DNA from: Gracilimonas sp.
GTDB lineage: Bacteria; Bacteroidota; Rhodothermia; Balneolales; Balneolaceae
Assembly (NCBI GenBank): GCA_022450045.1
Contig: JAKURD010000012.1
Location: 31,792-95,791, forward strand
Length of the DNA: 64,000 nucleotides
Reading direction: 5' to 3'
Below the pieces are notes generated by a model that saw nothing but the letters and a program-made list of their open reading frames with translations, ran no database searches and was not told the origin of the DNA. Below, piece after piece: positions 8,102 to 16,803 of this stretch. The position numbers and the translations under genes are program-made. The stretch's first letter is position 1. The number at the start of each line of letters is the position of its first letter.

Positions 8102-9787
8102 TTAATTAATTTTTTCTTGCAGCTGAGTCCGGCTTGAATCTTTTTCCAGGGCTTTTTTCCACCAATCCCGGGCTTCATCGAGATCACCCAGCTTTTCATG
8201 CACATCGCCCATATGTTCCAACACCTCAGCACTCGACTCTCCGGTATCAATAGAGGCTTTAATAAAACGCTGAGCACGATCATAATCTTCTAATTTAAAA
8301 TATACCCAGCCTACGGTGTCCAAATATGCGGCATTCTCGGGATTGACTTCAATAGCTTTTAGTGCTAACTCCTTCGCGCGTTCCAGGTTTTCTCCGCGAA
8401 CCGACAAATGGTATGCGTAGTTATTCATGGCATTATCATTTTCAGGATCATACCGAAGAGCCAGTTCATAGGCTTCATCCGATTCTTCATGTTTTCCAAG
8501 GTTTGCTCGTGTATCACCGAGCGTACTGTATATTGCCGACTTAAAAGGACGACGCGCCGGAGTGCTCACCGCATTGGAAAGCCATTCTTCAGCTTCTTCA
8601 TTTTGATCCATTAACATATAGGCGCTTCCTGTAAAAAACTGAATAAATGCATCATCCGGGACGGACTCATCTGCTTTTTTGCCCACCTCAACCGTTTCCT
8701 CATATTTTTCCAAACTCATTAAAAGCTGAAGTCGTTGTCGCCAGGCGATCTCATCCTGCGGCAATAATTCATTCGCTCTCTCCAGGTTTTCAAGTGCTTT
8801 TGCGGGCTGAGCCGTTTGAATATAATACTGACCGGCCAAAGTAAAAGCAGGCCCGTAATCGGATTCAGTTTTGGTAAAAGAGTCCAGCACTCTTTCTGTT
8901 TCCACCCGAAGCTGAATATTCTGTGGATCATTCTGGATCCTTGAATATAAAAAGCGGGCGATGTTCATTTTTTCCTGTGCTTCTAACAGCGGATCAGAAA
9001 TAAAATTAGTAAGTAATGTGCCGGCACTGTCCCATTTTTGTTCGTCAAGATAAATTCCCGCTAAATTGATGAGTGATTGAGGATCACGGGCATTCCGGGT
9101 TAGAGCATCGTTAAGCGTTTCCGTAGCTTTTTCTGTACGACCGGTTTTAACGTAATATTCCCCAAGCAAATTTAGCATCTCCAGGTTATCGGGATCTGCT
9201 TCTCTGATCTTCTCAAGTTGTGCGACCGCAGAATCCGGAATTGCTAATGCTTCGAAGTTTCTAAACTTCATCAATAAAACAGACGGATCAGCCCCTCTCA
9301 GTTTTAGAATTTCATCCAGGGTTTGATTTGATTTAACAAACTCTCCATAATCCTTGTAAGTATCAGCGAGCATATATAGAGCATCAAAATCACCGGGATG
9401 ATAATCGAGCAAGGTATTTAACTCCCTGAGCGTTGCTTCATTTTGCCCGGCACTTCTGTAAATACGAATAAGTTTTAACCTGAACCATTTATTGTCCGGC
9501 TCTGAATCTACGGCTTGCTTTCCATAAAGAGCCGCATTCGGGAGGTCATTGAGTTGCAGATAGGTATCTGCCAATGCGTAATCAATTCCGGTTGACGAAC
9601 CCAAATTTCGTTTAGCATCCAGTAAAAACTGTCGTGCTTTTTCATACTCTTCATTCTCAAAAGCTTCCATTCCTTTGATATAAGCTGACTTTCCGGACAG
9701 CTCTTTCTGGGTCTGTACTTGCCCATAAACAGGGATTACAAACAGCATTATAAAAAATATATTCAGACAGTATTTCATGACATTCAT
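8102..9787 (-). CDS. Exported tetratricopeptide-repeat protein
   Basis: At least ten TPR-like units (for example NEEYEKARQFLLDAKRNLG, LENLERANELLPQD, LERAKELALKAIEVNPENA) fill about residues 25-560. The N-terminus MKYCLNIFFIMLFVIPVYGQ is a signal peptide. The frame is open to a GTG at 9838, but the in-frame ATGs at 9787 and 9778 place the signal peptide properly, so I chose 9787; 9778 is equally possible. TPR proteins are scaffolds. Coupling to the DUF4292 lipoprotein (1-base gap) and the EnvC-like gene suggests one envelope-related operon. The last units (AAYLDTVGWVYFKLEDYDRA) are of the type seen in lipoprotein-associated TPR proteins. Confidence 0.8.
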   Translation of the reverse strand: MNVMKYCLNIFFIMLFVIPVYGQVQTQKELSGKSAYIKGMEAFENEEYEKARQFLLDAKRNLGSSTGIDYALADTYLQLNDLPNAALYGKQAVDSEPDNKWFRLKLIRIYRSAGQNEATLRELNTLLDYHPGDFDALYMLADTYKDYGEFVKSNQTLDEILKLRGADPSVLLMKFRNFEALAIPDSAVAQLEKIREADPDNLEMLNLLGEYYVKTGRTEKATETLNDALTRNARDPQSLINLAGIYLDEQKWDSAGTLLTNFISDPLLEAQEKMNIARFLYSRIQNDPQNIQLRVETERVLDSFTKTESDYGPAFTLAGQYYIQTAQPAKALENLERANELLPQDEIAWRQRLQLLMSLEKYEETVEVGKKADESVPDDAFIQFFTGSAYMLMDQNEEAEEWLSNAVSTPARRPFKSAIYSTLGDTRANLGKHEESDEAYELALRYDPENDNAMNNYAYHLSVRGENLERAKELALKAIEVNPENAAYLDTVGWVYFKLEDYDRAQRFIKASIDTGESSAEVLEHMGDVHEKLGDLDEARDWWKKALEKDSSRTQLQEKIN

Positions 9788-9956
9788 AATAACGCTAAGT
9801 ATAACAGGAAAGTGCCATTTATGCTTGCTTAGATTCACCTTTCTAAGCTTTTAAATGTCTTTCTCTAACATTATCAGCTAACGCAAAAGAATGTTCAATA
9901 TATGCCTTAAAAATTAGCATTTGTTTAACAAGTAATACTTTGCCTATTTTACAGCC

Positions 9957-10025
9957 ATGCTATTTCAAAGCAGACATAGGATCAACTTAATTTCACTTCG
10001 GCGGCGGCTCCGGCAACGGCGGTAG
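9957..10025 (+). CDS. Arginine-rich leader peptide, putative attenuator of the arg operon
   Basis: A short ORF of 22 codons reads MLFQSRHRINLISLRRRLRQ followed by two more Arg and TAG. Eight codons are Arg: AGA, AGG and six CGG, with three CGG in a row at 9999-10007. It lies 104 bases before the first gene of the arginine operon, on the same strand. This is the classical layout of ribosome-mediated attenuation, where low charged tRNA-Arg stalls the ribosome in the leader. There is no clear Shine-Dalgarno sequence, which is common in this phylum. The assignment is inferred from composition and position only. A chance ORF is possible but unlikely with 8 of 22 Arg codons exactly here. Confidence 0.75.
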   Translation: MLFQSRHRINLISLRRRLRQRR

Positions 10026-10070
10026 TCATTCCATTGCTGCATCTTTCAGCAGCGCTCATCTTCTTACCGC
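10019..10070 (+). promoter_or_regulatory. Stem-loop after the Arg leader, putative attenuator structure
   Basis: GCGGTA (10019-10024, overlapping the last Arg codon and stop) can pair with TACCGC (10065-10070). An inner hairpin GCTGC/GCAGC lies at 10036-10053. A ribosome stalled on the Arg codons would cover the left arm, so the structure could switch with translation. A T-run after the stem is missing, so a simple intrinsic terminator is not evident. Control could instead act by other folds in the GC-rich codon run or on translation of the next gene. Confidence 0.45.
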
Positions 10071-10128
10071 GAGATCCTAATTAATAACTTCCACAGGCGA
10101 AGTTTATCACTCACTATTTTATATACCA

Positions 10129-10779
10129 ATGTCCGTTCAAATTTTTATAGCTACAGAAATTCATACATTCTTCGCAGAAGATATCTGTTCACTAATTGAA
10201 AAAGCGGCCCACCAACGCGGGACCGGTATTGCAAAGCGTGAACCTGATTATATCAAAACTAAAATGACCAATGGTAATGCTGTTATTGCCCTGGATGGAG
10301 ATCAGCTTGCCGGCTTTTGTTACGTTGAAATTTGGGAAGACAAAAAATACGTGGCCAACTCGGGGCTGATCGTGCATCCTGGTTATCGCGGACGGGGACT
10401 TGCCAAAAAGATCAAAACCAAAGCCTTCAAACTATCCCAAAAAAAGTATCCCGGTTCAAAACTATTTGGCATTACTACCAGCCTTCCGGTGATGAAGATC
10501 AACTCAGATCTGGGATATAGGCCTGTTACATTCTCTGAACTTACACAGGACGAAACCTTCTGGAAAGGTTGCCAAAGCTGTCCCAATTACGACATCCTGA
10601 CTCGCAACAACCGCAAAAACTGCCTCTGTACTGGCATGCTCTTTGATCCGAGACATCTCAATAGCAAGCCTAAACAAGAACGCGACCAAACTATTGCCAA
10701 GTACTATCGATGGGTGAAATTGAAAACCGTTAAGTACCTCAAAAAAATTAATCCCGTAAATCTGTTTTTACTTATATAA
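10129..10779 (+). CDS. GNAT N-acetyltransferase, candidate N-acylglutamate synthase
   Basis: The 216-residue protein has a GNAT fold, with the acyl-CoA-binding loop at HPGYRGRGLAKKIK and the preceding beta strand SGLIV. It is the first gene of the arginine operon, which has no argA or argJ, so by position it should make N-acetyl- (or N-succinyl-) glutamate. This is inference. The C-terminal part carries CxxC, a 13-residue gap and CxC (start CQSC, end NCLC), which may bind metal and is unusual for a small GNAT. It lies 2 bases before argG and downstream of the Arg-rich leader, so its expression should respond to arginine supply. Confidence 0.75.
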   Translation: MSVQIFIATEIHTFFAEDICSLIEKAAHQRGTGIAKREPDYIKTKMTNGNAVIALDGDQLAGFCYVEIWEDKKYVANSGLIVHPGYRGRGLAKKIKTKAFKLSQKKYPGSKLFGITTSLPVMKINSDLGYRPVTFSELTQDETFWKGCQSCPNYDILTRNNRKNCLCTGMLFDPRHLNSKPKQERDQTIAKYYRWVKLKTVKYLKKINPVNLFLLI

Positions 10780-10781
10780 CC

Positions 10782-11984
10782 ATGAGCAACAAGAAAAAAG
10801 TTTTACTCGCATTCAGCGGCGGGCTCGATACCAGCTATTGTGCCATTTGGCTTGCAAAAGAAAAAGGGTATGAAGTCCATACCGCAGCCGTACATACCGG
10901 TGGATTTAATGAAGCTGAAGAAAAAGCTTTAGCTGAAAAGGCCAAGAACCTGGGTATCAAAAATCATGTGATGCTTAATGTGGAAGAAGAATTCTACGAA
11001 AAGGGTATCAAGTATCTGATCTTTGGGAATGTCCTCAAAAATCACACCTATCCGCTTTCGGTAAGCGCTGAACGTGTATTTCAGGCTGTGGCTATAGCCG
11101 AGTATGCCAAGGAAATTGGAGCCGACGCCATTGCACATGGAAGTACCGGGGCCGGGAATGATCAGGTTCGCTTTGATTTGGTTTTTAATGTAATGGCTCC
11201 CGAAATGGAGATCATTACCCCGATTCGAGACCAAAAGTTAAGTCGCGAGGAAGAGGTAGAGTATCTGCAACAAAATGGTATCGATCAGGAATGGGAGAAG
11301 GCGAAATATTCCATCAATAAAGGATTGTGGGGTACTTCTGTGGGCGGAGCCGAAACGCTGACTTCTCACCTGGGACTTCCTGAAGGTGCATGGCCTACAA
11401 AAGTCTCAGCAAAAGAACCGAAAACGATCGAGCTGCATTTTGAAAACGGTGAATTCGTCGGTATTGATGGACAAATTTTTGATCCGGTTCAAGCAATAAA
11501 AGAGCTGGAGAAGATCGCTTCTCCCTATGGAGTTGGTCGTGACATTCATGTGGGGGATACAATCATTGGCATCAAGGGCCGCGTGGGATTTGAGGCTGCC
11601 GCCCCGATGCTCATCATAAAAGCACATCAGCTTTTGGAAAAGCACACCCTCGGTAAATGGCAGTTGTACTGGAAAGATCAACTGGCAGAATGGTACGGAA
11701 TGCTGATGCACGAAGGGCAATATCTTGACCCAGTGATGCGCAATATCGAAACCTTCCTGGAGGACACACAGAAGAATGTCTCCGGGAAAGTATTTTTAAA
11801 ACTGGAGCCCAGGCGATTTGAGCTGCAGGGCATTGAATCTGAAAACGATCTAATGGCTTCTAACTTTGGCCAATATGGTGAAATGAATAACGCATGGAGC
11901 GGCGAGGATGTAAAAGGCTTCACCAAGATTCTGGCTAATTCTATGCTTATTCAACAAAAAGTACAGGAACAAAATAATGATTAA
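10782..11984 (+). CDS. argG: Argininosuccinate synthase
   Basis: The 400-residue cytoplasmic enzyme joins citrulline and aspartate using ATP. The pyrophosphatase-loop motif AFSGGLDTSYC is at residues 9-19. Other family segments are HGSTGAGNDQVRFD and the citrulline/aspartate-binding part near residues 115-130. Length is standard. It starts 2 bases after the GNAT gene and overlaps argC by 8 bases, so it is part of one transcript. Confidence 0.97.
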   Translation: MSNKKKVLLAFSGGLDTSYCAIWLAKEKGYEVHTAAVHTGGFNEAEEKALAEKAKNLGIKNHVMLNVEEEFYEKGIKYLIFGNVLKNHTYPLSVSAERVFQAVAIAEYAKEIGADAIAHGSTGAGNDQVRFDLVFNVMAPEMEIITPIRDQKLSREEEVEYLQQNGIDQEWEKAKYSINKGLWGTSVGGAETLTSHLGLPEGAWPTKVSAKEPKTIELHFENGEFVGIDGQIFDPVQAIKELEKIASPYGVGRDIHVGDTIIGIKGRVGFEAAAPMLIIKAHQLLEKHTLGKWQLYWKDQLAEWYGMLMHEGQYLDPVMRNIETFLEDTQKNVSGKVFLKLEPRRFELQGIESENDLMASNFGQYGEMNNAWSGEDVKGFTKILANSMLIQQKVQEQNND

Positions 11985-12942
11985 AGTGGGCATCATTGGC
12001 GGCGCGGGTTATACATCCGGAGAACTAATTAGAATTTTACTTCATCATCCTGAGGTACAACTCGAAAGTGTAGTGAGCCGAAGTCACGCTGGAGAATTCT
12101 TATATAAAGCCCATCCCGACCTGACGGGCGAAACTGATCTGAAATTTGATTCAGATTTAAATCAGGGTGTAGATATTGTCTTTCTCTGTTCTGGACACGG
12201 AAAGTCAAAAGGATTGGTAGAAACCGGGGTACTTCCGGAGTCTGCAAAGATCATCGACCTGAGTACTGATTTCCGTCACAAAGGTAGTTCTCACGATTTC
12301 ATTTATGGCCTGCCGGAGCTGAATCGTGGGGAGATTAAAAAAGCAAATCATATAGCCAATCCGGGATGTTTTGCAACGTGTATTCAACTTACGCTGCTAC
12401 CACTTGCCAATGCTGGTTTATTGAATGAAGATGTACATGTAACGGCTATTACCGGAAGTACCGGCGCGGGCCAGAACCCAACCGCAACCACGCATTTTAG
12501 CTGGAGAAGTAATAATGCCTCTATCTACAAACCCTTTAAGCATCGTCACCTAAAAGAGATCAAACAAAGTTTGACGCAGCTTCAGAATGGCTTCAACAAG
12601 GAGATTCATTTTATCCCCATGCGCGGGGCTTTTACCCGGGGTATTTTAGCAGCTTCTTATTTATCAACCGAAAAATCTCTGAATGAAATAACTTCGATGT
12701 ATCAGGGATTTTATGCCGGTCACCCCTTTATTCATCTCTCGAAAGAACCGGTAGATGTAAAACAGGTGGTTGGAACCAACAAGGTCTTCCTTCACCTCCA
12801 AAAAGAAAACGGTATAATTCTCATCACAGGAGTCATTGATAACCTGGTGAAAGGAGCTTCCGGTCAGGCAGTGCAAAATATGAATTTGCTCTTTGGGCTT
12901 GATGAAACAGAAGGGCTTACTCTAAAATCAATAGCATTTTAA
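11977..12942 (+). CDS. argC: N-acetyl-gamma-glutamyl-phosphate reductase
   Basis: The 321-residue enzyme reduces the acyl-phosphate made by ArgB to the semialdehyde with NADPH. The nucleotide motif GIIGGAGYTSGEL is at the N-terminus and the catalytic cysteine lies in NPGCFATC (about residue 131). GSTGAGQNPT and FIPMRGAFTRGI are further family motifs. The start overlaps the argG stop by 8 bases, which suggests translational coupling. Confidence 0.96.
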   Translation: MIKVGIIGGAGYTSGELIRILLHHPEVQLESVVSRSHAGEFLYKAHPDLTGETDLKFDSDLNQGVDIVFLCSGHGKSKGLVETGVLPESAKIIDLSTDFRHKGSSHDFIYGLPELNRGEIKKANHIANPGCFATCIQLTLLPLANAGLLNEDVHVTAITGSTGAGQNPTATTHFSWRSNNASIYKPFKHRHLKEIKQSLTQLQNGFNKEIHFIPMRGAFTRGILAASYLSTEKSLNEITSMYQGFYAGHPFIHLSKEPVDVKQVVGTNKVFLHLQKENGIILITGVIDNLVKGASGQAVQNMNLLFGLDETEGLTLKSIAF

Positions 12943-12944
12943 TC

Positions 12945-13754
12945 ATGGCTAAGAAACAAGACATCGCGATCATAGGAGCCGGGAACCTGGGCATTGCCGT
13001 TGCAAAAGGCATTGTCGGAGCTAAATTGGCGAAATCAAAAAACATGTATTTAACACGCCGGCATCTGGAAAAACTGCTTGAGTTGAAGAAGCAAAAATTT
13101 CAGATCACTTCGAATAATATCGAAGCTGTACAAAACGCAGAGTACATTTTTCTCTGCGTTCAACCCAAACAACTACCGGAAGTTTTAAAGGAAATTAACT
13201 CTGTTCTCGATCCCAAAAAACACGTACTCATCTCTACTATAACCGGGGTTGAAATTGCCTCGATAGAACAGCATCTGGAGCAGGAAATCCCCATTATTCG
13301 TGCCATGCCCAATACTGCAGCGGCCATTCAGGAATCAATGACCTGTATGTGTGGGAAGAATGTCTCTAACGGGCAACTCCAGGAAGTGAAAGTGCTTTTT
13401 GAAGCTTTGGGTGAGGCCATGATCATTGATGAAGATCTAATGAAAGCCGCTACGGTATTAGCAGCAAGCGGAATCGCTTTTTTCCTTCGATATATTCGCG
13501 CGGCTACTCAAGGCGGAATTCAGCTTGGTTTTCATGCTGACGATGCCCAGAAAATTGCTATGCAAACTGCCCGTGGAGCGGCCTCACTTTTAGTTGAAGG
13601 TCACAATCATCCTGAAACTGAGATCGATAAAGTAACCACACCTCAGGGCTGCACCATCGCAGGATTGAATGAAATGGAACATCAGGGACTTAGTTCAGCT
13701 GTGATCAAAGGACTAATGGCCTCATTCGAAAAAATTAACACCATTACAGAATGA
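12945..13754 (+). CDS. proC: Pyrroline-5-carboxylate reductase
   Basis: The 269-residue enzyme makes proline from P5C with NAD(P)H. The N-terminal Rossmann motif is IIGAGNLGIAVAKGI. The C-terminal catalytic/dimer region VTTPQGCTIAGLNEMEHQGL matches the ProC signature, in which the family has a TSPGGT-type sequence. It sits between argC and argD, 2 bases after argC and overlapping argD by 4 bases. Proline synthesis is thus placed under arginine-operon control, an arrangement that connects ornithine-derived P5C to proline. Confidence 0.92.
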   Translation: MAKKQDIAIIGAGNLGIAVAKGIVGAKLAKSKNMYLTRRHLEKLLELKKQKFQITSNNIEAVQNAEYIFLCVQPKQLPEVLKEINSVLDPKKHVLISTITGVEIASIEQHLEQEIPIIRAMPNTAAAIQESMTCMCGKNVSNGQLQEVKVLFEALGEAMIIDEDLMKAATVLAASGIAFFLRYIRAATQGGIQLGFHADDAQKIAMQTARGAASLLVEGHNHPETEIDKVTTPQGCTIAGLNEMEHQGLSSAVIKGLMASFEKINTITE

Positions 13755-14878
13755 ATCTATTTCAAGTATATCCGCTTTTTGATGTGGAGCCAGTGAAAGC
13801 TAAAGGCAATTACGTATATGATGCTGCCGGACAGAAATACCTCGATTTTTACGGAGGTCATGCGGTCATTTCTATCGGACATTCACATCCGCATTATGTG
13901 GAACGAGTGAATGCACAGTTGAACGAAATCGGTTTTTATTCAAATTCAGTTCCCATCAGAATTCAGGAACAACTCGCTAAGAAATTAGGGAAACTTTCAG
14001 GTTATAATAACTGGAATCTGTTCCTTTGCAACTCCGGGGCCGAAGCGAATGAGAATGCACTGAAAGTTGCTTCAGCTCAAAATCAGCGTAAGAAGATCAT
14101 AGCGTTTAAAGGAGGGTTTCACGGAAGAACTTCCCTTGCGGTTTCTGTCACGGACAATCCAAGCATCCTTTTTCCGGTGAATGAAGGAGCTGATGTTATC
14201 CGTTTTGCTTTTGAAGACTTTGAAGGAGTAGAATCGGCCCTGAAAAATGAGGATGTCAGTTCAGTGATTATTGAAGGCATTCAGGGAGTAGGTGGAATTG
14301 TGGCTCCTTCTGTCAGTTTCTTGAATCACCTGAGAAAACTATGCAATGAAACAGGAACCGTACTGATCCTGGACGAAGTACAATCAGGCTTTGGGCGAAC
14401 CGGGGAGTTTTTTGCTCACCAATTGTTTGGGGTTGAGCCGGACATCATCACAATGGCAAAAGGCATGGGTAATGGATTTCCGGTGGGAGGTGTGTTTATT
14501 CATCCCAAATTTAAAGCTTCCTTTGGAATGCTGGGAACTACTTTTGGAGGAAATCATCTTGCCTGTGCGGCATCTTTGGCCGTGCTGGAAGTACTTGAGC
14601 AAGAGAAACTCATTAGCAATGCAAAAGCGATGGGCCGGTATCTGGAAGCCGGGTTAAGTCAACTTCAAAAAGTAAAAAAAGTACGGGCATTTGGGTTAAT
14701 GGTCGGCGTAGAATTTGAAGAACCGGCAGCAGAATGGAGAAAGAAATTGCTATACGAACACTACATTTTCACCGGTTCCTCCTCCAACAAAAATGTACTT
14801 CGATTGCTGCCTCCACTTTCCATTGGTAAAGAAGAATGTGATGAATTAATTCAAGCTTTAAAGGAGGTTTTGAAATGA
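13751..14878 (+). CDS. argD: Acetylornithine (or succinylornithine) aminotransferase
   Basis: The 375-residue PLP enzyme of class III converts the N-acylglutamate semialdehyde to N-acylornithine. Visible motifs are NSGAEANENALK, the PLP-phosphate-binding GGFHGRTSLAVS, ILDEVQSGFGRTG and the Schiff-base lysine in MAKGMGNGFPVGG (about residue 236). Length is normal. The ATG overlaps the proC stop by 4 bases. Its position between argC and argF' fits the order of the pathway. Confidence 0.95.
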   Translation: MNLFQVYPLFDVEPVKAKGNYVYDAAGQKYLDFYGGHAVISIGHSHPHYVERVNAQLNEIGFYSNSVPIRIQEQLAKKLGKLSGYNNWNLFLCNSGAEANENALKVASAQNQRKKIIAFKGGFHGRTSLAVSVTDNPSILFPVNEGADVIRFAFEDFEGVESALKNEDVSSVIIEGIQGVGGIVAPSVSFLNHLRKLCNETGTVLILDEVQSGFGRTGEFFAHQLFGVEPDIITMAKGMGNGFPVGGVFIHPKFKASFGMLGTTFGGNHLACAASLAVLEVLEQEKLISNAKAMGRYLEAGLSQLQKVKKVRAFGLMVGVEFEEPAAEWRKKLLYEHYIFTGSSSNKNVLRLLPPLSIGKEECDELIQALKEVLK

Positions 14879-14965
14879 ACGGATCTAAAACGAACAAGAA
14901 AAGTCCTCAAGGAGAGACTTCTCAATCTCTAAAGAATAATATATAACAGCAACCCCGAATTAAAT

Positions 14966-15919
14966 ATGAATTCATTCCTATCCATAAAAGATATTGAAAA
15001 TCTTCCGGCGTTGGTGAAAGATGCACTGGAGATCAAAAAGAATCCACATGTGTACACAGATCTTGGGCGGCAAAGATCAATGTGCCTTATTTTTCTAAAT
15101 CCCAGCTTACGAACCCGGTTAAGTTCCCAAAAAGCAGCTTTTAATCTTGGGTTGAATACCGCTGTGTTGGATGTTGGGAGTCAGGGCTGGAGGCTGGAAT
15201 TTGAAGATGGCGTCGTTATGGATGGCGACAAAGCTGAACACATGAAAGAAGCGGCTGCCGTCATCGGTTCTTATTTTGATGTGGTAGCGATCCGTGCTTT
15301 TGCCAAACTGGAAGACCGGGCAGAAGATTACAGTGAGCAGGTGATGGAATCCTTCAAAAAATACTGTCCTGCTCCGGTTATTAATATGGAGTCTTCGACG
15401 GGACATCCCTTGCAGGCCCTGGCCGACCTTATCACCATAGAAGAACATAAAACCGTCGAAAAACCGAAGGTGGTCTTGACCTGGGCTCCCCATCCGAAAG
15501 CACTTCCTCAAGCTGTAGCAAATTCATTTTCAAGATGGATGCAGGAAGCGGAATTTGATCTTACTATTACCCATCCTGAGGGCTATGAATTGGTTGATGA
15601 AGCCATTGGCAATGCGAAAGTGGAGTATGACCAGCAGAAAGCTTTTAAAGGCGCAGATTTCATCTATGCTAAAAACTGGAGCAGTTACTCCGATTATGGG
15701 AAAGTTTTTTCAACGGATCCATCCTGGATGGTAACATCAAAAAAAATGAGCCTGACAAATAATGGTAAATTCATGCACTGCCTTCCGGTACGGCGAAATG
15801 TGATCGTGGAAGATGCGGTACTGGACAGCGACCAGAGTCTTGTTATTCCTCAGGCCTCAAATAGGGTGACCTCAATGCAAGCCGTACTTAAGAATATCTT
15901 GGAGGGATTGACGAAGTGA
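14966..15919 (+). CDS. argF': N-acetylornithine (or N-succinylornithine) carbamoyltransferase
   Basis: The 317-residue protein belongs to the carbamoyltransferases that act on acylated ornithine, as in Bacteroides and Xanthomonas. The carbamoyl-phosphate site reads FLNPSLRTR instead of the STRTR of normal OTCase. HPLQALAD and HCLPVRRN are also typical. The acyl specificity is decided around residue 90 in characterised enzymes (Glu in the acetyl type, Pro in the succinyl type). Here that stretch is DKAEHMKEA with no proline, which weakly favours acetyl; I could not align it rigorously. An 87-base gap separates it from argD and it overlaps argB by 4 bases. Confidence 0.92.
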   Translation: MNSFLSIKDIENLPALVKDALEIKKNPHVYTDLGRQRSMCLIFLNPSLRTRLSSQKAAFNLGLNTAVLDVGSQGWRLEFEDGVVMDGDKAEHMKEAAAVIGSYFDVVAIRAFAKLEDRAEDYSEQVMESFKKYCPAPVINMESSTGHPLQALADLITIEEHKTVEKPKVVLTWAPHPKALPQAVANSFSRWMQEAEFDLTITHPEGYELVDEAIGNAKVEYDQQKAFKGADFIYAKNWSSYSDYGKVFSTDPSWMVTSKKMSLTNNGKFMHCLPVRRNVIVEDAVLDSDQSLVIPQASNRVTSMQAVLKNILEGLTK

Positions 15920-16680
15920 GTGCTCTAAAAGTCATAAAGATTGGCGGAAAAGTGATCGATGACAACCAAAAAATGGATACTTTTCTGGAGGCTTTCGTTT
16001 CCATAAGAGAACCGAAAGTACTGGTTCATGGTGGAGGATCTATCGCATCCGGAATGAGCGAGCGACTTGGCATCAAACCAAACGTGGTGGCTGGCCGGCG
16101 CATAACTGATACAGAAACGCTGGAAGTGATCACTATGGTGTATGGAGGATTGGTGAACAAGAAGATCGTGGCAAAATTGCAGTCGCTTGGGGTAAATGCC
16201 GTGGGATTATCAGGAGCCGATCTAAATATCATTTCCGCAACAAAGCGAGATCCCGAGCCCGTAGATTTTGGATGGGTAGGAGATGTGGATCAGGTAAATC
16301 CGGAGTGGGTCACAACATTTTTAAATAAAGGGATTACTCCTGTTTTAGCTCCCCTCACACATAATGGAAGTGGAAACATGCTGAACACGAATGCAGACAC
16401 TATCGCTTCTTCCGTGGCTTCGGCTTTGAGTTCTGATTTTGAAACGGAACTTATGCTTTGTTTCGAGCAAACCGGGGTGATGAACGGTGAAAAACTTATC
16501 ACAGAAATGAACCAGCTTTTATATCGACATTTAAGAGATACAGGAGTAGTGACCGATGGCATGATTCCAAAGATCGAGGTAGGGTTTCAGGCACTTAAGA
16601 ATGGGGTTAGAAAAGTGAACATTAGAAACTTTGAGGATGTGGCAAAACCGGATTCAGGAACAGTTTTTATATCAAATTAG
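15916..16680 (+). CDS. argB: Acetylglutamate kinase
   Basis: The 254-residue amino-acid kinase phosphorylates N-acylglutamate. It has the N-terminal KIGGKVID, the substrate-binding VHGGGSIASGM and GVVTDGMIPKIE near the C-terminus. The start is GTG, overlapping the argF' stop (GTGA overlap). The protein is slightly shorter than enterobacterial ArgB but complete. No N-terminal helix of the arginine-inhibited hexameric type is visible, so feedback inhibition by arginine is uncertain. The leader peptide may then be the main control. Confidence 0.94.
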   Translation: MSALKVIKIGGKVIDDNQKMDTFLEAFVSIREPKVLVHGGGSIASGMSERLGIKPNVVAGRRITDTETLEVITMVYGGLVNKKIVAKLQSLGVNAVGLSGADLNIISATKRDPEPVDFGWVGDVDQVNPEWVTTFLNKGITPVLAPLTHNGSGNMLNTNADTIASSVASALSSDFETELMLCFEQTGVMNGEKLITEMNQLLYRHLRDTGVVTDGMIPKIEVGFQALKNGVRKVNIRNFEDVAKPDSGTVFISN

Positions 16681-16803
16681 GCAATGGAATGGAACACGGA
16701 TAACCCGGATTTGGCGGATAGCCACTGGTAAAATTTTAATCTATATAACATTTTCGTGTTTTTGAGCTTTCGTGGCAAAAATTCACGACTACTAAAAACA
16801 ATC

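Noticed and set aside
9839-9956. ArgR operator upstream of the arginine operon
   Set aside because: Only weak AT-rich half-sites can be read; nothing clear enough to report as an ARG box.
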